Shown in pieces: positions 8,548-16,159 of a stretch of DNA of 64,000 nucleotides. The notes beneath the pieces are model-generated. The model was not told where the DNA came from, ran no database searches, and worked only from the letters and a program-made list of their open reading frames with translations. Position 1 is the stretch's first letter. The number at the start of each line of letters is the position of its first letter. This stretch comes from an uncultured Elusimicrobiales bacterium (GTDB taxonomy: Bacteria > Elusimicrobiota > Elusimicrobia > Elusimicrobiales > Elusimicrobiaceae), in the NCBI GenBank assembly GCA_944324675.1, contig CALUXE010000007.1:1-64000 (forward strand), given 5' to 3'. Both the position numbers and the translations under genes were made by a program.

Positions 8548-10332
8548 TTAATTATGGGGAGTTTGGGGGTCTTCTTTTTTCAGCACGCTGTATAATAAGC
8601 GTACAAGCGCTTTGTCTTCTTTATCGTTTGAGTTTAAAGGCACAAATTTTGTGCCCGAGGCGTTATGCACCGCTATATAATTGTCCTTGATATTAAACAC
8701 CGTACGGGAGATATCCTCAAAGATGCTTCGCCCGAACATCCCTCGCGGAGCGGGGATGCCCGCGAGAGCGAGTATTGTCGGCGCGATATCCTGCTGGGAT
8801 TTGAAAGGATCGGGCGAGATGTCTTCCAAAATGGGCTTTTTGGATACAAATATCATCGGCACCTCGTCAAAGACGGGGCGATAATCTTTAAACAGGCCGC
8901 CCGTATCTAAATTGGCGAAGAAAGGATGGTCGGCGGTGATGATTAAGATTGTTCTATCGTCAAAGAGGCCCGCGTCTTCCAAGGCCACTATAAAAAGGCT
9001 TAAATCGTAATTGTAATTGCCGAAGGCGCGCGGCATATTGGGGCGCTGATACAGCTCCCGCAAATCCTCGCTGTCTTGAGGCGTGGTTAAGGGGGGGTAT
9101 TCCTGCCCCAAGTAGTCGTTCCTGCCGGTAGGGACGTGGGTGTCTACCGTAAGAATGTCCATAAAGAGTTTTTCGTCCTTATGTTCTTTTAAATACTTTA
9201 CGGCATAATCAAAAAGCTGTCTGTCCGTCAGCCCCCACCAGGCGACATAGGGGGCGTATTCGGGAATGGTTTCAAAATATTTAGCGCCGTAAATCTCATC
9301 AAAACCCGCGGATTTTAAGATTATATGTTCGTCCATATACTCTTCATTCGCGCCGCGCAAAAATACAGTTCTGAAACCTTGTTCTTTTAATATCTTTGCC
9401 ACTGATAGCGGATAATCATTGTTAAAACTAAGTTCCGCGTTTGGGTGCCCGGAAAATATTACGCTTAGCCCATACAGCGTAGAGAGCGTTACCGATTTTA
9501 AAGAGGCGAAGGGATAATCTTTTATCAGCAAATCGAAGGTATCGCTAGCATCCGAGGGGATTTTCGGGTTAAACGTTTTGATGAATTTATTGGAAAATGC
9601 TTCCGTAGTCAAAAGTATTATTCTGTCGTAGGTGTTTTTATTGGTAAAATTAGTGGGTTTAAAGAGGTTGTATTTATCGGCCTCTTTTTGCAGATCTTCT
9701 GGGAGAATATCCATTTGCTTATACTGCGGTTTCTGCGTCAGCAATTCTTTTATTATTCCCGCGACGGTGGTATCCATAAGATGCTGGGAGAAGAATACGT
9801 CGTATCCTTTCATAAAATTAAGAGGAGTAAACAGCGCCAATACTACCAAAAGCACAGCCGAGAGCGCTATTTTCTTCGCGCTTGCGTGGCGGCCGGGTTT
9901 GTGCCACATATTTTTTATCGCAAAGAATGGGAAAAGGTAAAGGAATGCCAAATATAAAAGCATACGAATATCCAGCATAAACTGATATTGCGCTCCGCCC
10001 AAGGTCATAAGGTATTTTACGCCGAAGCGTTCCTTAAAATACACCAAAAGCACGATATCGGCCGAAATTGTTACATAGTACAGAAAAAATATAAAAGCGA
10101 AGAAACTCGCCCTCGTAAAGCCCATAACGTGCAGAAGGCTCACTATAAGCGATATGGTAAGGAACTCTGCGGCGAATTTGTTTAAAGCCCCCAAAGTGCA
10201 GGCCGTCAATGTCATGGCGTCGAGCTGATATAGTCCGACAAAATAGAATATAAGGCCCGGTAGTGAGAGTAAAGCATATAGAAAAAAATCCTGTTTTAAA
10301 AGGGAAAGATATTTTTTGATAAAAGAAATCAT
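8548..10332 (-). CDS. Sulfatase/LTA-synthase-like membrane phosphotransferase
   Basis: Polytopic protein of about 594 residues. Roughly five membrane helices fill the first 190 residues, followed by an alkaline-phosphatase/sulfatase-fold domain outside the membrane. Landmarks are RIILLTTEAFSNKF (first metal-site region), TLYGLSVIFSGHP (likely nucleophile region) and ITADHPFF (metal-binding Asp-His). Relatives include lipoteichoic-acid synthases, OpgB and phosphoethanolamine transferases. In a Gram-negative cell, transfer of a phospho-alcohol to glycan or lipid is the more likely job. An upstream extension to 10503 would overlap thrS, so I chose the ATG at 10332; an ATG at 10374 is an alternative. 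Confidence 0.75.
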   Translation of the reverse strand: MISFIKKYLSLLKQDFFLYALLSLPGLIFYFVGLYQLDAMTLTACTLGALNKFAAEFLTISLIVSLLHVMGFTRASFFAFIFFLYYVTISADIVLLVYFKERFGVKYLMTLGGAQYQFMLDIRMLLYLAFLYLFPFFAIKNMWHKPGRHASAKKIALSAVLLVVLALFTPLNFMKGYDVFFSQHLMDTTVAGIIKELLTQKPQYKQMDILPEDLQKEADKYNLFKPTNFTNKNTYDRIILLTTEAFSNKFIKTFNPKIPSDASDTFDLLIKDYPFASLKSVTLSTLYGLSVIFSGHPNAELSFNNDYPLSVAKILKEQGFRTVFLRGANEEYMDEHIILKSAGFDEIYGAKYFETIPEYAPYVAWWGLTDRQLFDYAVKYLKEHKDEKLFMDILTVDTHVPTGRNDYLGQEYPPLTTPQDSEDLRELYQRPNMPRAFGNYNYDLSLFIVALEDAGLFDDRTILIITADHPFFANLDTGGLFKDYRPVFDEVPMIFVSKKPILEDISPDPFKSQQDIAPTILALAGIPAPRGMFGRSIFEDISRTVFNIKDNYIAVHNASGTKFVPLNSNDKEDKALVRLLYSVLKKEDPQTPHN

Positions 10333-10426
10333 AAATAATCCATAATATAAAAAAATGATAAAATAATTATACATTTTAACCGCAGTGATATGAAAGCGGG
10401 GGACCATTCCCGCGGAGGTATAGTAC

Positions 10427-12172
10427 ATGGATAATATTGAGATGAAACGCCATTCCTGTTCGCACGTATTGGCGGCGGCGGTGCAGGAACTTTTCCCCGG
10501 CACAAAACTGGGAATAGGGCCGGCGATAGAAAACGGATTTTATTACGATTTTTTGTCGGATCATAAATTCACGCCCGAAGATTTGAAAACTATCGAAGAT
10601 AAGATGAAACAAATTGTCAAAAGCAAAGAGCCTTTCGTCCGCAAAGAAATAAGCAAAAGCGAGGCCGAAGCTTTATTTAAGAGCAAAGGCGAGGACTTTA
10701 AGGTAGAACTTATCTCCGAGCTTCCCGACGGCGAAATCAGTATATATACCAACGGTTCTTTTGTGGATTTGTGCCGCGGGCCGCACGTGGAGCATACGGG
10801 TATGCTCAATAATTTTAAACTTACCCATACCGCGGGGGCCTATTGGCGCGGCGACGAAAAACGCCCGCAAATGCAGCGCATATACGGCATAGCCTTTGAA
10901 ACGAAGGAAGAACTTAAAGAGTATATCAAACAGCAGGAAGAAGCCGCCAAACGCGACCACCGCAAATTGGGTGCTGAACTGCAGCTTTTCAATATCAATG
11001 ACGATGTCGGCCCCGGCCTCGTGCTTTGGATGCCTAAAGGCGGTATGCTCAGGAAGGTTTTGGAAGATTGGATTAAAGAGGAAAACCTTAAAAGGGGTTA
11101 CGGCCTTGTTACTACGCCGCATATCGCGCGCCTGCATTTGTGGGAGAAATCGGGCCACGCTAACTTTTATACCGACAGTATGTTCAAGCCGATAGAGGTT
11201 GACGAGCAGAAATATCAGCTTAAGCCGATGAACTGCCCGTTCCACATAGCGATATACAATACCGCTTTAAGAAGCTACCGCGATTTGCCTTTGCGCCTTT
11301 TTGAACTCGGCACCGTATACCGCTACGAAAGGTCTGGGGTAATGCACGGGCTTTTGAGGGTGAGGGGATTTACCCAAGACGACGGGCATATTTTCTGCGC
11401 GCCCGAACAGATAGAAAAAGAGGTGGAGGATTGTTTTAACTTCGCCATGCATATAATGAAGACTTTCGGCTTTGAGAAATTCAAAGTGGAACTTTCCACC
11501 TGGGATGAAAAACATCCCGAAAACTATACCGGCAAAGCCGAGGATTGGCATAGGGCGCAGGCCGCTTTGGAAGACGTGTTAAAGAGCAACAATATTCCCT
11601 ATACGGCGCACGCGGGCGAAGCTGCTTTTTATGGGCCGAAGATAGACATCAAATTGATAGACGCGATCGGCAGGCCGTGGCAGCTTTCCACTATACAGTT
11701 CGACTTCAATTTGCCCGAGCGTTTTGATATAAACTATGTCGCGGCGGAAGGGCGCAAACGCCCGCTGATGGTTCACCGGGCGATGTTGGGTTCGGTGGAG
11801 CGTTTTATAGGAATATTGATAGAGCATTACGCGGGCGTATTCCCGCTGTGGCTTGCCCCGGTGCAGGCGAAAGTGCTAACCTTGACAGACGCTCAGGCTC
11901 CTTACGCTAAAGAAGTATGCGAAAAGCTTACGGCGGCGGGATTGAGGCCCGAACTTGACGACAGGGGGGAGAAACTCGGCGCGAAAATCCGCCAAGCGCA
12001 CTTGGAGAAAGTTCCCTACACCGTAATAATCGGCGCCAAAGAGGTGCAGGATAGGACTGTAACCGTACGTTTAAGAAGCGGAAAGAACGTGGAAAACGTC
12101 AAATTGGAAGACTTTATTTCCAAACTTAAAGAAGAAAACGATAGCAGAAGTTTGGCTAATCTCTATAATTAG
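10427..12172 (+). CDS. thrS: Threonyl-tRNA synthetase lacking the TGS domain
   Basis: Class II synthetase of 581 residues that charges tRNA-Thr. The protein opens directly at the editing (SAD) domain: the HxxxH motif HSCSH is at residues 9-13. The catalytic core has the zinc-ligand segment MNCPFH (Cys at about 270), class II motif 2 around RYERSGVMHGLLRVRGFTQ and motif 3 around HRAMLGSVERFIGIL. A C-terminal anticodon-binding domain follows (APVQAKVLTLT). The usual enzyme is about 640 residues because of an N-terminal TGS domain, which is missing here. A GCGGAGG-type ribosome-binding site before 10427 supports this start. Editing and catalytic parts look intact. Confidence 0.96.
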   Translation: MDNIEMKRHSCSHVLAAAVQELFPGTKLGIGPAIENGFYYDFLSDHKFTPEDLKTIEDKMKQIVKSKEPFVRKEISKSEAEALFKSKGEDFKVELISELPDGEISIYTNGSFVDLCRGPHVEHTGMLNNFKLTHTAGAYWRGDEKRPQMQRIYGIAFETKEELKEYIKQQEEAAKRDHRKLGAELQLFNINDDVGPGLVLWMPKGGMLRKVLEDWIKEENLKRGYGLVTTPHIARLHLWEKSGHANFYTDSMFKPIEVDEQKYQLKPMNCPFHIAIYNTALRSYRDLPLRLFELGTVYRYERSGVMHGLLRVRGFTQDDGHIFCAPEQIEKEVEDCFNFAMHIMKTFGFEKFKVELSTWDEKHPENYTGKAEDWHRAQAALEDVLKSNNIPYTAHAGEAAFYGPKIDIKLIDAIGRPWQLSTIQFDFNLPERFDINYVAAEGRKRPLMVHRAMLGSVERFIGILIEHYAGVFPLWLAPVQAKVLTLTDAQAPYAKEVCEKLTAAGLRPELDDRGEKLGAKIRQAHLEKVPYTVIIGAKEVQDRTVTVRLRSGKNVENVKLEDFISKLKEENDSRSLANLYN

Positions 12173-12189
12173 GAATACCGAAAAGAGAA

Positions 12190-12220
12190 GGGCTCCTCGA
12201 TATCGAGGAGCCCTTTTTTT
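12190..12220 (+). terminator. Rho-independent terminator of thrS
   Basis: Perfect 12-bp palindromic stem GGGCTCCTCGAT/ATCGAGGAGCCC followed by seven T, 17 bp after the thrS stop. Confidence 0.9.
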
Positions 12221-12298
12221 ATTGCGGCGGCGAAGGAGTTTGACGGCAATTTAATTTTAGATTTTCTATTTGTCTAGATATATAGGCGGCGCCCTATC

Positions 12299-12368
12299 GG
12301 GGTCAAAAAGTCCTACGGGGAAAATAGGCCTAAATACTCTTGTGCTAATAATAATTATCTTCTAGGAT
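12299..12368 (+). promoter_or_regulatory. Shared-regulon promoter, relaxed copy (locus 1)
   Basis: A GGGGTCAAAAAGTCC left half and a GGCCTAAATACTC right half sit directly before the -35 TTGTGC at 12340-12345. A 17-bp spacer and -10 TAGGAT at 12363-12368 follow. The operator spans 41 bp instead of the 38 bp seen in the strict copies. The leader to the ATG at 12433 is about 58 bases. Confidence 0.7.
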
Positions 12369-12432
12369 TTATTTATCGGACCTCAAAAAGGTAATCGTTT
12401 TCACAAATGGAGTGTATATAAGGAGAAAAACC

Positions 12433-13563
12433 ATGCCTAAAAAAATTATATCCGCAATTTTGACTGTATTTATGATGATACAGGGCATATCCGCGCCTCT
12501 ATTTGCCCAGTCGGAAGGAGGCAATCAAAAAAGTGTAACCGTGGAGGATATTGAGCGGCTCCTCGCAAGCCAGGAAAAAGAATTTAACACGAAATTGTCC
12601 ATACGCACCTCCGCCGCGGCTATTACCGGCGCCGTTGTCATGGGCGGCGGGATATTTGCATATTATACCCATAAACGTATCACGGGTTTTCAGAATCAGA
12701 TCGCGCGGTTTCTGGGAGAGATCGCTGGGCTTCAAGACGAGATTGCGGGTTTGGATAAACAACTTGCATCGTTAGATAGCAGAAATTCACTATGGCTTAA
12801 CAAACTGCCAAAAATGGAAAAAACAATAGATGAGATAATAAAAACCTCTGTTACAATCAACGCTAAAGCCGCAGAAGCCTCCAAACTGGGAAAAACAAAT
12901 AGGGAATATTTAGAGCAATTGGCCATAAAAATGAATGAACTTATAGACCTGTTAAATTACCATGGCGACATGATAGATGATCTTAAAGAAGTATATCAAC
13001 GCATGAGCGGGGGAGCATCTGGCCAGGGCTCTTCCCCAAAGATAGGATTTTATGTGCGCGGAGCGGAAGAAAAGACTGTTAAGATGGAGAAGGATTTAGG
13101 CAAAAACTTAAAATCTCTCAAGAATATTGGCAAGAAAGCCGGGCTGCTTGGCCTTTTGGCCGCCGCCGTTATAACGACGCTCTATGTTTATAATAAATCA
13201 GAGGAACTAAGCAGCGCGCCCCTGGCTAACAAACGCGCAGAATATAAGCGATATTTGGACGATGCCTACAAAAATGACGAGGGTTTTTTCATCTTGGACG
13301 TATTGGCTTTGAGCTATGAGAATAGGAAAATGACGGCCTCGCTTTTGTACGAAAATATCGGAAAGGATAGGGATTATTACAAGCTTTTCCTGGAACAGCA
13401 TAAATTGGTCAAAGAGGCCGCTTATGAGGCAAAAGCCAAGGGAGAAATAAGGGGCCTAATTTCGGATGCCTTGAAGTCGCAAAATGGTAATTCTGAGGTA
13501 AAGATTCCTTTCATGTTGAAAGAATCTCCCATAAAGGATTATCTAAACAGTTTTGCAATATAG
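12433..13563 (+). CDS. Secreted/membrane protein of an unrecognised paralogue family (member 1)
   Basis: Protein of 376 residues with no known domain that I recognise. It starts with a Sec signal peptide (MPKKIISAILTVF to about 26, ending LFAQ). Next come a first membrane segment (about 48-65, AAAITGAVVMGGGIFAYY), a heptad-rich coiled coil (about 72-115 with repeated GLQDEIAGLDKQLASL) and a variable stretch. A second membrane segment follows (about 243-258, AGLLGLLAAAVITTLYV), then a C-terminal helical domain. That domain follows the spacing of the other four members (RaeYKRYL, ILDVLALSYENRK, LEQHKLVKEAA). The ATG at 12433 is chosen over 12412 because AAGGAG lies seven bases upstream. It is monocistronic and controlled by the shared promoter element. 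Confidence 0.7.
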   Translation: MPKKIISAILTVFMMIQGISAPLFAQSEGGNQKSVTVEDIERLLASQEKEFNTKLSIRTSAAAITGAVVMGGGIFAYYTHKRITGFQNQIARFLGEIAGLQDEIAGLDKQLASLDSRNSLWLNKLPKMEKTIDEIIKTSVTINAKAAEASKLGKTNREYLEQLAIKMNELIDLLNYHGDMIDDLKEVYQRMSGGASGQGSSPKIGFYVRGAEEKTVKMEKDLGKNLKSLKNIGKKAGLLGLLAAAVITTLYVYNKSEELSSAPLANKRAEYKRYLDDAYKNDEGFFILDVLALSYENRKMTASLLYENIGKDRDYYKLFLEQHKLVKEAAYEAKAKGEIRGLISDALKSQNGNSEVKIPFMLKESPIKDYLNSFAI

Positions 13564-13580
13564 CCGATATATGCTATAAT
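13553..13580 (+). promoter_or_regulatory. Promoter of tRNA-Leu
   Basis: TTGCAA at 13553-13558, a 16-bp spacer and TATAAT at 13575-13580, about 25 bp before the mature tRNA. The -35 lies inside the last codons of the preceding gene. Confidence 0.65.
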
Positions 13581-13605
13581 TTATATGTCAACAATTTGAG
13601 CGGTC

Positions 13606-13687
13606 GCGCAGGTGGCGGAATTGGTATACGCGTGCGTTTGAGGGGCGCATGCCTTACGGCTTGGGGGTTCGAGTCCCCCCCTGCGCA
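13606..13687 (+). tRNA. tRNA-Leu (GAG)
   Basis: An 82-nt cloverleaf. The acceptor stem is GCGCAGG/CCTGCGC with discriminator A. The anticodon loop TTGAGGG gives anticodon GAG. There is a short class II variable arm, and the T-arm is GGGGGTTCGAGTCCCCC. No CCA is encoded, so the 3' end needs the CCA-adding enzyme encoded at 33781. Confidence 0.95.
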
Positions 13688-13765
13688 AGAGTTTTAGACG
13701 ATAATGTAGTAAAAAATGTGGTAAATTTAAAAAATTCTGCTCAAAGGTGGCGCAAAAACGATTTA

Positions 13766-13797
13766 GGCCGGGTTTTCAGCCCGGCTTTTTTATTTTT
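13766..13797 (+). terminator. Terminator after tRNA-Leu
   Basis: GCCGGG and CCCGGC arms around a short loop, followed by TTTTTTATTTTTT. It lies about 80 bp downstream of the tRNA. Confidence 0.85.
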
Positions 13798-13805
13798 TAA
13801 AAGTT

Positions 13806-13927
13806 GCCGTCCAATATCCCGCGCCGCCGGCGGAGCGCCAAAGCGGTGTCGCCTGACCAGGCGAATGGCGAAACCAGGCCGCCGAGCGGCATGGCTGATA
13901 AAGCGCCGCGGCGGGATATTGGACGGC
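13806..13927. repeat. 122-bp GC-rich inverted-repeat element
   Basis: Perfect 17-bp inverted arms start GCCGTCCAATATCCCGC at 13806-13822 and end with the complement at 13911-13927. The roughly 90-bp interior is very GC-rich and holds further hairpins, such as TCGCC-TGACCA-GGCGA near 13849-13864. T-runs flank the right arm on the plus strand. There is no coding sense in either orientation. It could be a palindromic MITE-like repeat, a structured RNA or a compound terminator. No second copy was found in this window. Confidence 0.6.
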
Positions 13928-13975
13928 TTGTTTTTTTTGATGGCGTTTAAAATTCTATCTTTAAGCAATATTTAA

Positions 13976-13981
13976 TATAAT
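13976..13981 (+). promoter_or_regulatory. -10 box immediately upstream of the lol operon
   Basis: TATAAT ends seven bases before the ATG at 13989. There is no Shine-Dalgarno sequence between them, so the lolC/E-like message is probably leaderless. A poor -35 candidate (TTCTAT) lies 17 bp upstream. Confidence 0.5.
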
Positions 13982-13988
13982 TGTTAAT

Positions 13989-15191
13989 ATGAGGTTTGAA
14001 ACTTTCATCGCCATAAGATATCTGCTTTCCCGCAGCAAGGGAGTGTTTACCGTTATCACCACGATTATCGGCATTTTGGGGGTATGCGTCGGGGTGGCCG
14101 CGCTGGTAACTACGCTGGCGGTAATGAGCGGGTTTCAAAACGACATCAGAAATAAGGTAATAGGCGCGCAGGCGCATATAATGGTGCTGGGCTCAATGCC
14201 GCAGGGCAGATACGAGAAAGTGCAGGAAACCATATCTTCCGTTAAACATGTAAGGGCTACGGCGCCCAATATCTTTGGCCAGGCTATACTAAATTATTCC
14301 AATTATTCGCAGGGTGTGGTAATCCGCGGGCTTGACGCCGAACAGGAAAAGAATACCAGCGATTTGCCTTCCTCTTTGATAGAAGGCTCCTTTGAGCGGG
14401 AAGGGGTGGAGGCGCCTTTGGTTTTGGGGGCGGAACTCGCCAATAATATGGCTTTGGATATAGATGATGATGTCGTTTTAGTATCGCCTAGATCTTTGGC
14501 GGGCGGCCTGCCGAAGATGAAGCGTTTTAAGGTTACCGGTATTTTAAAGACGGGTTATTACGAGTTTGACAATACCATAGTTTATACGGATATAAAATCC
14601 GCCTCGGATTTTTTGGGGCTTAAGGGCGGGGTGACGGGGCTGTCTGTTAAGTTGGACAAACTGGACAACGCCGATGAAGCCGCCGCGCTTATAGCCGAGG
14701 CTACGGACGGCCAATACGCAATACGAACTTTTATGCAGCTAAACAGCACCTTATACGCCGCATTAAAATTGGAAAAGGTGATGATGTTCATAATACTGTC
14801 TTTGATAATATTGGTCGCCTCTTTGAATATAACTTCAAATTTGATTTTATTCGGCACCGAGAAACTTAAGGACATAGGTCTTATGAGGGCTATGGGCGCG
14901 AGCCCCGCGCGGATAAGGCGTATATTTATTTTGGAAGGTTTGTATATAGGCAGCGCGGGGGTGATATCGGGGATAATATTGGCGCTGATACTTTGCTGGG
15001 CTATAACGACTTTTGATATAGTGGAACTGCCTGGCGATATATATTATCTTACAAAAGTACCCGTAAGCCTGCAGTTGTGGGATATATTAAGCGTAGTGGC
15101 AGGCAGTTACTTTTTGTGCTTCCTTTCGGCGATATATCCCGCGTACAGGGCCTCCAAGGTTAATCCCGTGGACGCGATAAGATATGGATAA
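13989..15191 (+). CDS. Lipoprotein-releasing ABC transporter permease (LolC/LolE family)
   Basis: MacB/FtsX-type permease of 400 residues. An N-terminal helix (about 20-45, VITTIIGILGVCVGVAALVTT) is followed by a periplasmic MacB-like domain of about 220 residues and three C-terminal helices (about 262-385). The family start FIAIRYLLSRSKG is recognisable. It extracts mature lipoproteins from the inner membrane for transfer to LolA. The ATPase gene follows with an eight-base overlap. Only one permease gene is seen, so the complex may be a LolF-type homodimer; a partner elsewhere cannot be excluded. Confidence 0.88.
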   Translation: MRFETFIAIRYLLSRSKGVFTVITTIIGILGVCVGVAALVTTLAVMSGFQNDIRNKVIGAQAHIMVLGSMPQGRYEKVQETISSVKHVRATAPNIFGQAILNYSNYSQGVVIRGLDAEQEKNTSDLPSSLIEGSFEREGVEAPLVLGAELANNMALDIDDDVVLVSPRSLAGGLPKMKRFKVTGILKTGYYEFDNTIVYTDIKSASDFLGLKGGVTGLSVKLDKLDNADEAAALIAEATDGQYAIRTFMQLNSTLYAALKLEKVMMFIILSLIILVASLNITSNLILFGTEKLKDIGLMRAMGASPARIRRIFILEGLYIGSAGVISGIILALILCWAITTFDIVELPGDIYYLTKVPVSLQLWDILSVVAGSYFLCFLSAIYPAYRASKVNPVDAIRYG

Positions 15192-15849
15192 AATACTGGA
15201 AATAAAAAATTTAACCAAAATATACAACGACGCCGGCGGCCAAATAAAAGTGCTGGACGATATTTCTTTGGATATAGAGCGGGGCAAGTTTATGGTGTTT
15301 ATCGGGCCCAGCGGCAGCGGCAAAAGCACCTTTTTAAATCTTATCGGCCTTTTGGACAAAGCTACGGCCGGCTCCATATTTTTTGAAGGCAGGGATATTT
15401 TGAAGCTTAAAGAAGAAAAAAGAGCCAAGCTGCGTTTAAGCAAATTTGGTTTTGTATTCCAATTTGACAGTCTTATGCCGGATTTTACGGTGTTGGAAAA
15501 TGTCAATTTGCCGGCCTTGATAAAGGGTAAAAACAATTTCGCTTACGCGAGGAAGCTGCTGGCCAAGTTCGGGATAGAGGCTTTAGCCGAAAAGATGCCG
15601 CCGTCAATAAGCGGAGGGGAAAAGCAAAGAGTGGCGATAGCGCGCGCTTTGATAAACAGCCCCAAAATACTTTTGGCCGACGAGCCTACGGGCAATTTGG
15701 ACGGCGAGCGCAAGGAACAGATTTTTAAGGATTTCGCGCTTGCGGCATCCGAAGGGCTTACCGTGCTGATGGTAACGCACGACATAAAAGCGGCGGACTA
15801 CGCCGACGAATGCTATAAAATAGCGGACGGCAAAATAATCGGAATATAA
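15184..15849 (+). CDS. lolD: Lipoprotein-releasing ABC transporter ATPase
   Basis: ATP-binding subunit of 221 residues, typical for LolD/MacB-type ATPases. Walker A GPSGSGKST lies at 41-49, the ABC signature SGGEKQR at about 143-149 and Walker B ILLADEPTGNLD at about 160-171. A switch histidine follows in MVTHD. It powers the permease encoded just upstream, with which it overlaps by eight bases. The pairing with a LolC/E-like permease and the Gram-negative context favour lipoprotein release over a drug-export MacB role. Confidence 0.88.
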   Translation: MDKILEIKNLTKIYNDAGGQIKVLDDISLDIERGKFMVFIGPSGSGKSTFLNLIGLLDKATAGSIFFEGRDILKLKEEKRAKLRLSKFGFVFQFDSLMPDFTVLENVNLPALIKGKNNFAYARKLLAKFGIEALAEKMPPSISGGEKQRVAIARALINSPKILLADEPTGNLDGERKEQIFKDFALAASEGLTVLMVTHDIKAADYADECYKIADGKIIGI

Positions 15850-15863
15850 ATTTGACATATCAC

Positions 15864-15904
15864 AGCCCCGTATCTTTCAAATAAAGATACGGGGCTTATT
15901 TTTT
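15864..15904 (+). terminator. Terminator of the lol operon
   Basis: Perfect 14-bp stem AGCCCCGTATCTTT/AAAGATACGGGGCT with a five-base loop and TATTTTTT after it. Confidence 0.9.
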
Positions 15905-16080
15905 CGCGGGGAAATTATCGGCGGGCGGGGGAAAAAGGCCCTGTCGGAGGGGGCTGGCGCTTAAAGGCGTTTTATACCCGGCTTAATTCCGTTTTATATA
16001 TCCTAACCTCATCATAAAAGTCAGGCGGTGAAAAAGATTTCCCGTCCGCTTAAATTCTGTTTCTGTTTGAAAAGCCAAAT
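15905..16080. other. Intergenic stretch without a recognised feature
   Basis: Between the lol terminator and the PFOR terminator. A plus-strand ORF starting at 16028 is not credible because it runs antisense through the PFOR gene. I see no promoter or RNA structure here. Confidence 0.5.
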
Positions 16081-16147
16081 AAAAACCCCCGGCCGGCCGG
16101 GGGGCAATATACAAAAAACCCGCGCTTTAAAGCGCGGGTTTTTTTGC
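16081..16147 (-). terminator. Double hairpin terminator of the PFOR gene
   Basis: Two adjacent palindromes. One is GC-only (CCCCCGGCCGG/CCGGCCGGGGG class, 16081-16103). The other is AAAAAACCCGCGCTTT and its complement (16113-16144) with A/T tracts on both sides. They lie downstream of the minus-strand gene ending at 16160. Confidence 0.85.
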
Positions 16148-16159
16148 TTAAATAAGCTT

